DNA of 64,000 nt from Alphaproteobacteria bacterium. GTDB taxonomy: Bacteria > Pseudomonadota > Alphaproteobacteria > UBA9219 > RGZA01. The DNA lies in the NCBI GenBank assembly GCA_033762625.1, contig JANRLI010000003.1, forward strand, positions 211,950 through 275,949. The letters are read 5' to 3'. The notes beneath the pieces were generated by a model. That model searched no databases. It worked only from the letters and a program-made list of their open reading frames with translations, and was not told the DNA's origin. The translations under genes were made by a program, and so were the position numbers. Of the stretch, positions 17,230 to 25,645 are shown one piece after another; within the stretch, counting starts at the first letter, position 1, and each line of letters opens with the position of its first letter.

Positions 17230-18303
17230 ATGCCTCAGCCGACAATCATTGCGCTTGATGCTATGGGCGGGGACAAAGCGCCCGATGCGGTTATTGATGG
17301 TGCCGCAGCAGCGCTGATTATCAACCCCAATATCAAATTCCGCATCTTTGGTGATGAAGCGCGCGTGCGCCCGCTTATCGCGCGTCATGCTAACCTTGCA
17401 AACGCTATTTTCCATCATACACCGGATTTTATTCCAGGCGATATGAAGCCATCTGCCGCGCTGCGTCAGGGCCGCAATTCCAGCATGCGGCTTGCGATTA
17501 ATGCGGTGGCCGACGGCCAAGCCCAAGGTATCGTGAGCGCAGGTAACACCGGCGCATTGATGGCGTTGGCGCGCCTTGTGCTGGGTTCGCTTCCTGGTAT
17601 TGATCGCCCCGCAATTGTTTCAACCGTGCCAACCATGACTGGCCGAAGTGTGATGTTGGACATGGGCGCGAATTTGGAATGCGACGCGGATAACCTTGTA
17701 CAATTTGCAATTATGGGCACGCTGTATGCACGTGCAGCCTTGCGTATTCAAACGCCGCGCGTAGGCCTTTTGAACATTGGCAGTGAAGAAATGAAGGGGC
17801 ATGATGAATTGCGCGCTGCTGCCGCCATTTTACGTGAAACGCCGCTGCATGGAAAATTCATCGGCTATATTGAAGCCGATCAAATCCCACATGGTGATGT
17901 GGACGTGGTGGTGACCGATGGGTTTACCGGTAACATCACATTGAAAACGATTGAAGGCACAGCCAAGCTTTGCTCGAACTTTTTAAAGGAAGCATTACAG
18001 TCTTCGCTGCTTGCCAAACTGGGCGCGTTGTTGGCCCGAGGTGCATTCATGCAAATGAAAGCACGCATGGATCCCCGCGCTTATAACGGCGCGATGCTGG
18101 TCGGGTTGCAGGGCGTGTGCGTAAAAAGCCACGGCGGAACCGATGCGCGCGGCTTTACCAACTCCGTACTCGTTGCTGCACAATTGATTGAAGAAGGCCT
18201 GAACGAACGCATTAAAGACGAATTTGCAAAACTTTACGGCGCGCTTCCAAACAGCGGTGCAAATGCTGCGCCCAAAGCCATTGAAGGTGAAATACTCCCA
18301 TGA
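17230..18303 (+). CDS. plsX: phosphate acyltransferase PlsX
   Basis: PlsX converts acyl-ACP and phosphate to acyl-phosphate, the donor used by PlsY in the first step of phospholipid synthesis; it acts peripherally at the membrane. The 357 residues match the family length. Signatures are IIALDAMGGDKAP at the N-terminus, then DMGANLECDADNLVQFA, and VVTDGFTGNITLKTIEG. Its last four bases overlap the fabH ATG (ATGA), so translation is coupled. Confidence 0.96.
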   Translation: MPQPTIIALDAMGGDKAPDAVIDGAAAALIINPNIKFRIFGDEARVRPLIARHANLANAIFHHTPDFIPGDMKPSAALRQGRNSSMRLAINAVADGQAQGIVSAGNTGALMALARLVLGSLPGIDRPAIVSTVPTMTGRSVMLDMGANLECDADNLVQFAIMGTLYARAALRIQTPRVGLLNIGSEEMKGHDELRAAAAILRETPLHGKFIGYIEADQIPHGDVDVVVTDGFTGNITLKTIEGTAKLCSNFLKEALQSSLLAKLGALLARGAFMQMKARMDPRAYNGAMLVGLQGVCVKSHGGTDARGFTNSVLVAAQLIEEGLNERIKDEFAKLYGALPNSGANAAPKAIEGEILP

Positions 18304-19277
18304 CTGTGTTGCGTTCAGTTATCAAAGGTGTTGGTTCCGCGCTTCCTGAAAAAATTCTGACCAATGCGGAAATCGCAGCGCGCGTTGAAACCAATGATGA
18401 ATGGATTACCCAGCGCACCGGTATCAAACAGCGCCATGTCGCCGCCGAAGGCGAAAAAACATCTGACCTTGCAACCAAAGCTGCGCAGGCCGCATTGACC
18501 CATGCAGGGCTTGGTATTGATGCAATTGATGCCATTATTGTTGCCACCACAACGCCTGATGAAACATTTCCTGCCACCGCCACGCGCGTGCAAATGAATT
18601 TGGGTATGACGCGCGGCTTTGCATTCGACGTACAGGCGGTATGCTCCGGCTTCATTTATGCGCTCACCGTTGCCGACCAGATGATCAAAGGCGGGCTAAT
18701 CCGCAAGGCGCTGGTGATTGGCGCGGAAACCATGAGCCGTTTGCTCGATTGGAATGATCGCACCACCTGTATTCTGTTTGGCGATGGCGCGGGCGCGGTA
18801 GTGCTGCAGGCCGAAAGCGGCAAGGGCGATATGAATGATCGCGGTATTTTATCATCCCACTTGTTCTCTGATGGGCGTCAGCATGATTTGCTGTATGTGA
18901 ATGGCGGTCCATCCACCAGCAAAAATGTTGGCAGCATAAAAATGCAGGGCCGCGAAGTGTTCCGCCATGCGGTTGACCATATGGCCGATGTGGTGCTGCA
19001 TGCGCTTGGTTCAAATAATATGTCGATTGCCGACCTTGATTGGCTGGTGCCGCACCAAGCCAATTTGCGTATTCTGAACGCTACTGCCGAGAAACTTTCT
19101 ATGCCGATGGAAAAGGTTATTGTGACCGTTGATAAACACGGCAATACCTCCGCCGCATCCATCCCCCTGGCGATTGCCAGCGCAGTATCGGCGGGCAAGT
19201 TCAAGCCGGGGCAGCTCATGGTTTTGGAAGCCTTGGGCGGGGGATTCACATGGGGCGCCGTGCTGCTCCGCTGGTAA
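18300..19277 (+). CDS. fabH: 3-oxoacyl-ACP synthase III
   Basis: FabH condenses acetyl-CoA with malonyl-ACP to start type II fatty acid synthesis. The 325-residue protein shows the thiolase-fold catalytic triad: Cys in VQAVCSGF (near 113), His in PHQANLRI and Asn in HGNTSAASIPLA. It overlaps plsX by four bases. Downstream, ihfA follows after about 96 bases without a clear terminator, so partial read-through is plausible. Confidence 0.96.
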   Translation: MTVLRSVIKGVGSALPEKILTNAEIAARVETNDEWITQRTGIKQRHVAAEGEKTSDLATKAAQAALTHAGLGIDAIDAIIVATTTPDETFPATATRVQMNLGMTRGFAFDVQAVCSGFIYALTVADQMIKGGLIRKALVIGAETMSRLLDWNDRTTCILFGDGAGAVVLQAESGKGDMNDRGILSSHLFSDGRQHDLLYVNGGPSTSKNVGSIKMQGREVFRHAVDHMADVVLHALGSNNMSIADLDWLVPHQANLRILNATAEKLSMPMEKVIVTVDKHGNTSAASIPLAIASAVSAGKFKPGQLMVLEALGGGFTWGAVLLRW

Positions 19278-19373
19278 ATCCTAGGGTTTAGCCGAGCCGC
19301 GTTTTTTTCTTCTCCAAATCACCCAAATCAGTTTACCATCTTGATAAATATACCTGAATCGAGAGGTGCTGAT

Positions 19374-19697
19374 ATGACCGAACATCAAACAGAACGAACC
19401 ATAACGCGCGCGGATTTAAGCGAGTCTGTGTATCAGGAAGTTGGCCTGTCGCGCAATGAATCCGCTGTGCTGGTGGAAACCGTTCTTGAGGAAATCAGCC
19501 TTGCGCTCATCGCCGATGATACGGTGAAGCTGTCATCCTTTGGCACGTTTGCTGTTCGCCAGAAAAACGAACGTGTTGGTCGCAACCCCAAGACAGGGGA
19601 AGAAGTGCCCATCAAGCCACGCCGCGTATTGGTGTTCCGCGCATCGCATGTTTTGAAAGACCGCATCAATCAGAAAAACACAGAAACCAAAGCCTAA
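19374..19697 (+). CDS. ihfA: integration host factor subunit alpha
   Basis: A sequence-specific DNA-bending HU-family subunit that pairs with IHF-beta. ATG 19374 is preferred over 19341 because GAGAGGTG lies six bases upstream and it gives the family length (107 residues). Key features are [37 protein letters not shown] (the DNA-inserting beta-arm with the intercalating Pro region) and [17 protein letters not shown] would be needed for sigma54 promoters of the kind seen at 31127. Confidence 0.94.
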   Translation: MTEHQTERTITRADLSESVYQEVGLSRNESAVLVETVLEEISLALIADDTVKLSSFGTFAVRQKNERVGRNPKTGEEVPIKPRRVLVFRASHVLKDRINQKNTETKA

Positions 19698-19733
19698 AAA
19701 AATTAAAAAATAAGAAATCAAGGAGGTCGTTCA

Positions 19734-20795
19734 ATGGATCTGTCATCATCAGCACACGAAGCATCCACCGATTTCGGTGATGTTGTCCATGATGGTCACG
19801 AACATTCTGAACGAAAATCTTCTCACGCGTTTCGCACCATCAGCGAAGTATCCGAAGAGATCGATGTGCCGCAGCATGTGCTGTGTTTTTGGGAAAGCAA
19901 ATTTGGCCAGATCCGTCCGTTAAAGCGCGGGGGTGGCCGCCGGTATTATCGCCCCGAAGATATTGAACTTTTAAAGCGCATCAAAAACTATCTGTATAAG
20001 CAGGGTTATACGATTAAGGGCGTGCAGCGTTTATTAAAAGAAAAACGCGCCGCCGCCGTTGCCAACTTTGTGCCTTATGCAAACCCCCAATATAATAATG
20101 CGGGTGCCGGTATACCAAACTTCCCGTTTGAGCAAGCATTGCAGGCGGCAGCGCCGCTTTCGATTACATCATTCCTGCAAGCCGCATCGGCTGCGCCATC
20201 GGCGCTTGCCATGGCTTATGGCTCCATTGGCGGGCAGATTGCGGAACGTGCGGGCGAAATTCAATTCGGCGACGCATTTGAACAAAGCACAGTTCGTATC
20301 GAGGAAGATCAAAACACATCCACCGACCAGATGGAAAAAAGCCTGTTTGCGGTAACGCAAATCCATCAGGAAATCGCATCACCCATCGAACCTATTCGCA
20401 TCATCAATCCTGCCGCGCCAAGCTTGGATGATATGGCAGATGATATGGTGGAAGATGCCAAGGCTGTAATGGCACAACCCGCAGCTCAAGCGCTGGAATT
20501 CGATTTGCAACCGCCAGTCGTGGAAGGGTTGCCGATGTTATCATTACCCGTGGTTGAGCCAGTTGTGGCAGCAGCTGCGCCAGCTGTTGAAGCCAGCGTT
20601 GAAGCGTCTTTTGAAGTATTCGAAGAAGAAGATTTCAGTCAAGATGATGGCGATGATGAAGGGCCGGTTAAACGCCTTGATGCGGAAGAAGCGGAAGTTC
20701 CCGCCATTTCAGCCGAAAAGAAAAAGGAATTGCTGGGTATTTTGGCGGAGATGATGGCGCTGCGCGATATGCTGAATGTCGGGATTACCGCCTAG
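19734..20795 (+). CDS. MerR-family transcriptional regulator with long acidic tail
   Basis: A 353-residue protein. Residues about 28-100 form a MerR-type winged helix-turn-helix ([40 protein letters not shown]). The remaining two thirds are Ala/Pro/Glu-rich with no visible effector-binding domain, ending in a helix ([19 protein letters not shown]). A consensus AAGGAGGT precedes the ATG. MerR proteins with this tail regularly sit between ihfA and a proline tRNA in alphaproteobacteria; their target is not known to me. The sequence shows no metal-binding cysteine pattern. Confidence 0.9.
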   Translation: MDLSSSAHEASTDFGDVVHDGHEHSERKSSHAFRTISEVSEEIDVPQHVLCFWESKFGQIRPLKRGGGRRYYRPEDIELLKRIKNYLYKQGYTIKGVQRLLKEKRAAAVANFVPYANPQYNNAGAGIPNFPFEQALQAAAPLSITSFLQAASAAPSALAMAYGSIGGQIAERAGEIQFGDAFEQSTVRIEEDQNTSTDQMEKSLFAVTQIHQEIASPIEPIRIINPAAPSLDDMADDMVEDAKAVMAQPAAQALEFDLQPPVVEGLPMLSLPVVEPVVAAAAPAVEASVEASFEVFEEEDFSQDDGDDEGPVKRLDAEEAEVPAISAEKKKELLGILAEMMALRDMLNVGITA

Positions 20796-20799
20796 TCTG

Positions 20800-20872
20800 G
20801 CATGCGCCAGCGTAAGCTGGCGTCCAGTATTATTATGGAAATAACTGGGTCCCAGCTTTCGCTGGGACATGC
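20800..20872. repeat. pair of inverted palindromic repeats
   Basis: Two GC-rich hairpins, GCCAGC-GTAA-GCTGGC (20806-20821) and CCCAGC-TTTC-GCTGGG (20851-20866), flank a short AT-rich centre. Each is also an imperfect inverted copy of the other over about 28 bases (both have CATG outside and CCAGT/ACTGG inside), so the pair can form one larger cruciform. The shape, with a TTCG-like loop, resembles intergenic palindromes common in alphaproteobacteria. It may also act as a terminator after the MerR gene, although no T run follows. Confidence 0.7.
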
Positions 20873-20897
20873 GAATTTAATTGATTTTGTAAGCCAT

Positions 20898-20926
20898 TTG
20901 CCAGAACCCGTTCTTTTGGCTATAAC
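20898..20926 (+). promoter_or_regulatory. promoter of tRNA-Pro
   Basis: TTGCCA (20898-20903), a 17-bp spacer and TATAAC (20921-20926) make a good sigma70-type promoter. The predicted start is about 25 bases before the mature tRNA at 20959, as expected for a monocistronic tRNA. Confidence 0.6.
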
Positions 20927-20958
20927 AACCCTCGCTTAACTAAAAAGCCTTACCAATT

Positions 20959-21035
20959 CGGAACGTGGCGCAGCCTGGTAGCGCACAAGTCTGGGGGACT
21001 TGGGGTCGCAGGTTCAAATCCTGTCGTTCCGACCA
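20959..21035 (+). tRNA. tRNA-Pro (GGG)
   Basis: A 77-base tRNA with encoded CCA. The acceptor stem CGGAACG pairs with CGTTCCG, the D arm has the GCGCAGCCTGGTAGCGC pattern, the anticodon stem CAAGT/ACTTG encloses loop CTGGGGG with anticodon GGG, and the T arm GCAGG-TTCAAAT-CCTGT is normal. It reads proline codons CCC/CCU. Location after the MerR gene is common in alphaproteobacteria. Confidence 0.97.
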
Positions 21036-21041
21036 TTTATT

Positions 21042-21443
21042 TCAAAAACAATGCGTATAGGGCCCGTTGCGGGTGCAGGTGATGGGGCGCTGCGCTTCCA
21101 TGATAGCGCGTTCTTGTAACATCCGGCTTTGTTGCGCTTCTTTGCGGTTAAACCGGAAATCCAGCCATTTGCGTTTGGCTTCTTCATCACTCAGGTTGCG
21201 TTTCTTCACAGATGCCGCAAGGCTATCGGCATAGGCGATGATCGCATCATCATCGGTGGAGCAATAGCCGCTTTGGATACAGCTTGCAGTGCGATTTTGT
21301 TTGGCGCATGCGGCAATATCAGAAAACTTTGCGTTCTGGCGTGAACACATATCCACCCAATCAATCGCAGATGGCTGCTGTGTGCAACCAGATATGCCCC
21401 CGCATGCAATCAGTAATGCTGTAATCAGAAGAGCATTTTTCAT
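21042..21443 (-). CDS. hypothetical lipoprotein, cysteine-rich
   Basis: A 133-residue protein. ATG 21443 is supported by an upstream GGAGAAACCTC and by a lipoprotein signal peptide (MKNALLITALLIACGGISGC, lipidated Cys20). The frame upstream of it is open but not needed. The mature part carries several cysteines (DMCSRQ, AACAKQ, ASCIQSGYCS, ITCTRNGPYTHCF), suggesting disulfide bonds, and a Lys/Arg-rich helical middle. Not recognised. It ends 7 bases from the tRNA-Pro 3' end and is divergent from cutA. Confidence 0.7.
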   Translation of the reverse strand: MKNALLITALLIACGGISGCTQQPSAIDWVDMCSRQNAKFSDIAACAKQNRTASCIQSGYCSTDDDAIIAYADSLAASVKKRNLSDEEAKRKWLDFRFNRKEAQQSRMLQERAIMEAQRPITCTRNGPYTHCF

Positions 21444-21529
21444 GAGGTTTCTCCGAGAAGAGTTCTGGCCTGAACACGTATGATAGATTAGAATAACGAC
21501 TACAATAAGACCTAATACATAAGCCGTAA

Positions 21530-21859
21530 ATGTCTGATAATACATCCAGCATCATCTTCATTTATGTAACCTGCAAAGATGCCAGCGAGGCAGAAAGCAT
21601 TGCCCGTGCAGTTGTGGAGAATAAATTGGCAGCCTGCGCCAACATATTCCCCGCGATGAAATCGGTTTACACATGGGAAGGGCACATGCGCAGCGATGAC
21701 GAAGCGGTGCTTATTTTAAAAACCACCCATGATAAATTCAAAGCAGTGGAGGCGGCTGTGCTTTCGCTGCATTCCTATGAAACGCCGTGTATTGTTGCGT
21801 TAAACGTCAGTGAAGTTAACGATGCTTACCGCACGTGGTTAACGTCATCGATGAAGTGA
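21530..21859 (+). CDS. cutA: divalent-cation tolerance protein CutA
   Basis: A 109-residue trimeric CutA1 protein. The family markers are IYVTCKDASEAESIARAVVE at the N-terminus, KLAACANIFPAMKSVYTWEG, then LILKTTHDKFKAVEAAVLSL and SYETPCIVALNV. It has been linked to copper and other divalent metal tolerance, but its biochemical role is unsettled. Stand-alone gene in a short divergent region shared with the lipoprotein. Confidence 0.93.
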   Translation: MSDNTSSIIFIYVTCKDASEAESIARAVVENKLAACANIFPAMKSVYTWEGHMRSDDEAVLILKTTHDKFKAVEAAVLSLHSYETPCIVALNVSEVNDAYRTWLTSSMK

Positions 21860-21927
21860 AGCTTGCGAATACTTTCATTTTTTTGTGATATTCTTCTTCT
21901 GCAAACACATTTTTATGGGGCTTATCA

Positions 21928-22227
21928 ATGAATGTTGTAGAGGGCGAAGTTGTATTGGAAGAGCATATTGTTCCGTTTGATGAAGTAGGTGCAAATGCAC
22001 GCGTCGCAGTTGGTGAAAGACGCAATGCTATTTCAATCAAATTCGATAGACCCACAGATTTATGTGAAAATGGCCGCCCATTTGGCGGGCTTGCTGTTTT
22101 GCACCGCATGATTCAGGAAGCGGGCGCAGAAATTGCCAAAGTCGGCACACGTTGCACGGTTTCGTTTGACCCGAAGCGCGGCGGCTATGCGACCATTAAA
22201 ATTCATAAACAAGACCGCCACGTTTAA
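21928..22227 (+). CDS. hypothetical protein, 99 residues
   Basis: Not recognised. A soluble protein with alternating charged and hydrophobic strands (MNVVEGEVVLEEHIVPFDEV; RCTVSFDPKRGGYATIKIHK), suggesting a small beta-rich fold. No signal peptide, membrane segment or metal motif. It sits between cutA and the rplM promoter and has its own upstream gap of 68 bases. Confidence that it is a gene comes from length, position and protein-like composition. Confidence 0.65.
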   Translation: MNVVEGEVVLEEHIVPFDEVGANARVAVGERRNAISIKFDRPTDLCENGRPFGGLAVLHRMIQEAGAEIAKVGTRCTVSFDPKRGGYATIKIHKQDRHV

Positions 22228-22261
22228 CCGCAGCGCTATAATAACCCAATAAAAGCATCAC

Positions 22262-22289
22262 AGTGTGCGGTATTATATTACCACACACT
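22262..22289. repeat. inverted repeat upstream of the rplM promoter
   Basis: Arms AGTGTGCGGTA (22262-22272) and TACCACACACT (22279-22289) pair with one mismatch around a TTATAT loop. No T run follows on either strand, so it is a poor terminator. It ends 18 bases before the -35 box of rplM and could be an operator or the end of the preceding transcript. Confidence 0.5.
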
Positions 22290-22306
22290 AAAAATGCATG
22301 TTTTTA

Positions 22307-22335
22307 TTGACGTGAGCCGCAATTATCCCCTATAA
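22307..22335 (+). promoter_or_regulatory. promoter of rplM-rpsI
   Basis: TTGACG (22307-22312), 17-bp spacer and CTATAA (22330-22335) form a strong sigma70-like promoter. The expected transcription start near 22342 leaves a short leader of about 27 bases before rplM. Confidence 0.7.
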
Positions 22336-22368
22336 ACACTGCACGTTTTAAAACACAGGTGTAAACAT

Positions 22369-22857
22369 ATGAAAATAAACGATATGAAATCTTTTGCGAT
22401 GCGCGTTGAAGACGCGCCTGCGCAAAAAAAGTGGATCTTGATTGACGCCGACGGCGTTGTTCTGGGCCGTCTTGCTGCTGAAGTTGCAACCATTTTGCGC
22501 GGCAAGAATAAACCAACTTTTTCTCCAAGCGTTGATTGCGGCGATAACGTCATCATCATCAATGCTGAAAAGGTGAAGTTGACTGGTGATAAGCTGAAGA
22601 AGAAAGTGTTCTATTACCACACCGGTTATGCGGGCGGTATCAAGGAGCGCACCATGGGCTACATCCTGAACAGCCGTTTCCCGGAGCGCGCCATTCAAAA
22701 GGCGGTTGAACGCATGTTGCCACGCGGTCCACTTGGCCGTAAGCAAATGACCAATTTGCGTTTGTTCAAGGGTCCTAAGCATACCCATGAAGCACAACAA
22801 CCAACCGTGTACAATTTTGCTGCTGCTAATCCCAAGAATAAGAGGATCGCTAAATGA
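22369..22857 (+). CDS. rplM: 50S ribosomal protein L13
   Basis: Early-assembly large-subunit protein. The 162-residue protein shows [50 protein letters not shown] and [16 protein letters not shown], all L13 signatures. It is slightly longer than the 142-residue E. coli form at both ends. The ATG could alternatively be the one at 22384. Its stop overlaps the rpsI ATG (ATGA), the usual rplM-rpsI coupling. Confidence 0.97.
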   Translation: MKINDMKSFAMRVEDAPAQKKWILIDADGVVLGRLAAEVATILRGKNKPTFSPSVDCGDNVIIINAEKVKLTGDKLKKKVFYYHTGYAGGIKERTMGYILNSRFPERAIQKAVERMLPRGPLGRKQMTNLRLFKGPKHTHEAQQPTVYNFAAANPKNKRIAK

Positions 22858-23333
22858 CCGCTGCTATTAAAGCTATCACTGAAATCGAAGCGCTCCGCCC
22901 CAAAAAGGAAGAGCCAGCCAAGATCGCCAAAATCCGCGTTGATGCAAAAGGCCGTGCTTACGCAACCGGCCGCCGCAAAGATGCAACCGCTCGTACATGG
23001 GTAAAGCCAGGTAAAGGCAAGATCACCATCAATGGCCGCGATGTGAAGGTATATTTCGCACGCCCCGTGTTGCAGATGATTGTGCAACAGCCATTCGGTG
23101 TTTCAAACCGCGCTGGCCAATACGATGTTGAAGTATTGGTTGCTGGCGGTGGTCTTTCAGGCCAAGCAGGTGCCGTTAAGCACGGTATCAGCCGCGCATT
23201 GACCTATCTTGACCCTGAATTGCGTACCGTTTTGAAGAAAGCTGGTCTCTTGACCCGCGATTCACGTATGGTTGAACGTAAGAAGTACGGCCGCGCGAAA
23301 GCACGTCGCCGCTACCAGTTCAGCAAACGCTGA
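22854..23333 (+). CDS. rpsI: 30S ribosomal protein S9
   Basis: A 159-residue S9. An N-terminal extension of about 33 residues, as in alphaproteobacteria, precedes the core: [20 protein letters not shown], then [35 protein letters not shown] and the C-terminal tail [17 protein letters not shown] that reaches the ribosomal P site. A Rho-independent terminator follows 23 bases downstream. Confidence 0.97.
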   Translation: MTAAIKAITEIEALRPKKEEPAKIAKIRVDAKGRAYATGRRKDATARTWVKPGKGKITINGRDVKVYFARPVLQMIVQQPFGVSNRAGQYDVEVLVAGGGLSGQAGAVKHGISRALTYLDPELRTVLKKAGLLTRDSRMVERKKYGRAKARRRYQFSKR

Positions 23334-23356
23334 CGCGTATCTTTCCAGATCTGGAA

Positions 23357-23389
23357 AAAAGGGCGTCAGAAATGGCGCCCTTTTCTTTT
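23357..23389 (+). terminator. Rho-independent terminator after rpsI
   Basis: Stem AAAAGGGCG (23357-23365) pairs with CGCCCTTTT (23376-23384) around a 10-base loop, followed by CTTTT. It closes the rplM-rpsI operon just before argC. Confidence 0.85.
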
Positions 23390-23423
23390 GGGCATTCGAA
23401 AATTTATTATGTGGAATAGGGTT

Positions 23424-24473
23424 ATGGGAACAGTTCAGAAAATCAAAATCGCAATCTTGGGTGCAAGTGGATATACGGGCGCGGAGCTACTGCGTTTTCT
23501 GGTACGTCACCCGAATGCCGATATTGTAGCATTAACGGCTGAAAAGAATGCAGGCCAGAATATCGCTGCGGTATTGCCGCATCTGGCGTTTGAAAACCTG
23601 CCCACGCTGGTAAAGATTGATGCAGTGGATTTTACCAAGATTGATTTGGTGTTCTGCTGTTTGCCACATGGCACTACGCAGGAAGTCATCGCAGCATTGC
23701 CCAAAAACGTAAAAATCATCGATTTATCGGCAGATTTCCGGCTTTCGAATGTGGAAACCTATGCATCCACCTATGGGCATGCGCACCGGGCGGTGGAATT
23801 GCAAAAATCAGCCGTATATGGGCTTACCGAAGTTTATCGTGCGCAAATTCAAAAGGCGCGGCTGGTGGCAAACCCCGGATGTTATCCAACCTCCGCGCAA
23901 TTGCCGCTTATCCCATTGCTGAAAGCCAAGCTGATTTCCAAGGATGATATCATCATCGACAGCAAGTCGGGCGTAACGGGCGCAGGCCGCGAAGCCAAGC
24001 AGGGCAGTCTATATGCCGAAGTGGGCGAGGGCATTCATGCCTATGGTCTTGCCAATCATCGTCACACGCCGGAGATCGAACAGGGTTTAAGCGATGCTGC
24101 GGGAACACCTGTTACGGTGAACTTTACGCCGCATTTGATGCCGATGAACCGCGGTATTTTATCAAGCATTTATGTAAAGCTGGCGGCAGGTAAAACCGCG
24201 CAGGATTTACATGCGGAGCTTGAAAAAACCTATAAGGGCGAGGCATTCGTGAAGGTGCTGCCGTTCGGCAGTATCCCTGCAACGCGGCATACGCGCGGCA
24301 GCAACCTGTGCATGATCGGCGTTGCGGCAGACCGCATTTCGGGCAGAGCGATTATTATCGCCGCCGAAGATAACCTTGTGAAAGGTGCATCGGGCCAAGC
24401 TGTGCAGAATATGAACGTGATGTTCGGATTGCCGGAGACCACAGGCATTGATGGCGTAGCGATGTTTCCGTAA
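23424..24473 (+). CDS. argC: N-acetyl-gamma-glutamyl-phosphate reductase
   Basis: NADPH-dependent third step of arginine synthesis. From ATG 23424 (AGGG upstream) the protein has 349 residues, matching the long ArgC type. It shows the NAD(P) loop IKIAILGASGYTGAELLRFL, LPHGTTQE, the catalytic cysteine in NPGCYPTSAQLPL, and SGVTGAGREAKQ. Other starts (ATG 23409, TTG 23388) lie in or next to the rpsI terminator. In alphaproteobacteria argC often follows rpsI. Its TAA directly abuts the rlmJ stop on the other strand. Confidence 0.94.
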   Translation: MGTVQKIKIAILGASGYTGAELLRFLVRHPNADIVALTAEKNAGQNIAAVLPHLAFENLPTLVKIDAVDFTKIDLVFCCLPHGTTQEVIAALPKNVKIIDLSADFRLSNVETYASTYGHAHRAVELQKSAVYGLTEVYRAQIQKARLVANPGCYPTSAQLPLIPLLKAKLISKDDIIIDSKSGVTGAGREAKQGSLYAEVGEGIHAYGLANHRHTPEIEQGLSDAAGTPVTVNFTPHLMPMNRGILSSIYVKLAAGKTAQDLHAELEKTYKGEAFVKVLPFGSIPATRHTRGSNLCMIGVAADRISGRAIIIAAEDNLVKGASGQAVQNMNVMFGLPETTGIDGVAMFP

Positions 24474-25295
24474 TCATTCGCCGGCCAACCAATCGATAAT
24501 TGCTGGCTTGGTATCTGGCGCACATAGCGGCATAAGTGCTGCATAGGCTGCGCGTAAATCATTTTCAATTTGATAGGGCGGGTTAATGATGATCATCCCG
24601 CTACCATTCATTTTGTTCGGGAGTGTCTTGTTCGAGAATGGGACATCAGCGCGTAATATCTTCTTGATGCCGCTGGCGGCAAATCGTTCCTGCAATATCC
24701 CTGTTTCCACCGCGTCTTTTAATGGGTACCACAGGGCAAATACCGCATGCGCCATTTTCGCATGCGCTCCTTTGATGGCGGCAAAGGCCTGTTCGTTTTC
24801 ATCCGGCTGCTCATAAGGTGGATCAATAAACACCAATAACCGTTTTTCCGGCGTGGGGATGAGCGCACGCATGGCATCCCACGCATCACGCGTATGAATG
24901 GTCATGCGTTTATCATAACCCAGCATGGATTGAAGTTTTGCAGCTTCTTCAGGGTGTTTTTCAATCGCTACTAATTTATCCTGTTCACGAAGATAATGTT
25001 GAACGATGGCAGGCGAACCGGGATAGGTGTTTTTACCATATTTGTCTAATACAGCGCGAAATGGCGCATGGGTTTGCTCTGGCGGCAGTTTTAAATAGGG
25101 GATGATACCCGCTTGCGCTTCGCCTGTCTTTTCTGCATTCGCATGGGTTAGGTCATAAAGGCCAGCTGCCGCATGGGTATCAATCACGCAAAACGGCGCC
25201 GGCTTTTGATGAAGCCGTATTAAAAGATGGGATAGGGTGATATGCTTGACGATATCGGCAAGCGAGCCAGCATGAAAATGATGCCTATAATTCAT
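24474..25295 (-). CDS. rlmJ: 23S rRNA (adenine-N6)-methyltransferase RlmJ
   Basis: RlmJ (YhiR) methylates A2030 of 23S rRNA with SAM. The 273-residue protein starts with the family N-terminus MNYRHHFHAGSLADIVKHI, has VIDTHAAAGLYDL (SAM loop), TYPGSP, then the catalytic DPPY of N6-adenine methyltransferases within LVFIDPPYEQPDE. The C-terminus has GMIIINPPYQ. Single gene convergent with argC with no bases between the stops; rpmG lies upstream on the same strand (28-base gap), so they may be co-transcribed. Confidence 0.92.
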   Translation of the reverse strand: MNYRHHFHAGSLADIVKHITLSHLLIRLHQKPAPFCVIDTHAAAGLYDLTHANAEKTGEAQAGIIPYLKLPPEQTHAPFRAVLDKYGKNTYPGSPAIVQHYLREQDKLVAIEKHPEEAAKLQSMLGYDKRMTIHTRDAWDAMRALIPTPEKRLLVFIDPPYEQPDENEQAFAAIKGAHAKMAHAVFALWYPLKDAVETGILQERFAASGIKKILRADVPFSNKTLPNKMNGSGMIIINPPYQIENDLRAAYAALMPLCAPDTKPAIIDWLAGE

Positions 25296-25323
25296 AAAGC
25301 TAATTCATGCTGGCAGAAGAAGC

Positions 25324-25497
25324 TTACTTCTTCGCGCGTGAGATCTTGCTTTCGGTAAATTCAACGTGCTTGCGCTTTACCGGATCATACTTCTTCAGTT
25401 TCAGCTTTTCAGCTTTGCGTGGGTTCTTTTTGGTTGTGTAAAAAAAGCCCGTGCCTTCGGAGCTTACCATCTGAATTGCATTTTTAACTTTTGCCAT
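25324..25497 (-). CDS. rpmG: 50S ribosomal protein L33
   Basis: A 57-residue protein starting [20 protein letters not shown] and continuing [19 protein letters not shown], the cysteine-free (zinc-independent) form of L33. The ribosome thus has a zinc-binding L32 but a zinc-free L33 in this window. AGGACAG lies before the ATG. It is separated from amtB by an amtB terminator. Confidence 0.95.
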   Translation of the reverse strand: MAKVKNAIQMVSSEGTGFFYTTKKNPRKAEKLKLKKYDPVKRKHVEFTESKISRAKK

Positions 25498-25580
25498 TTT
25501 ATTACTGTCCTAAATTGATTTTAGGCGCAGACCATACTGAAAATAGGCCGCATAAGTCAATGAATTAGCGTATTTCTTAA

Positions 25581-25614
25581 CAAAAAACCGGCCTCCGATG
25601 GGGGAGGCCGGTTT
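25581..25614 (-). terminator. Rho-independent terminator of amtB
   Basis: A perfect 12-bp stem, AAACCGGCCTCC (25585-25596) with its complement (25603-25614), with a six-base loop. On the minus strand it runs into six T residues (the A run at 25582-25587 of the plus strand). It begins 31 bases after the amtB stop. Confidence 0.88.
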
Positions 25615-25645
25615 AAAGCTAAAGTCCTTGATTTATAAGGACTAA

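Noticed and set aside
17832..17847. Second parS-like sequence in plsX (TTTACGTGAAACG)
   Set aside because: Only about 12 of 16 bases match, and it lies in coding sequence.
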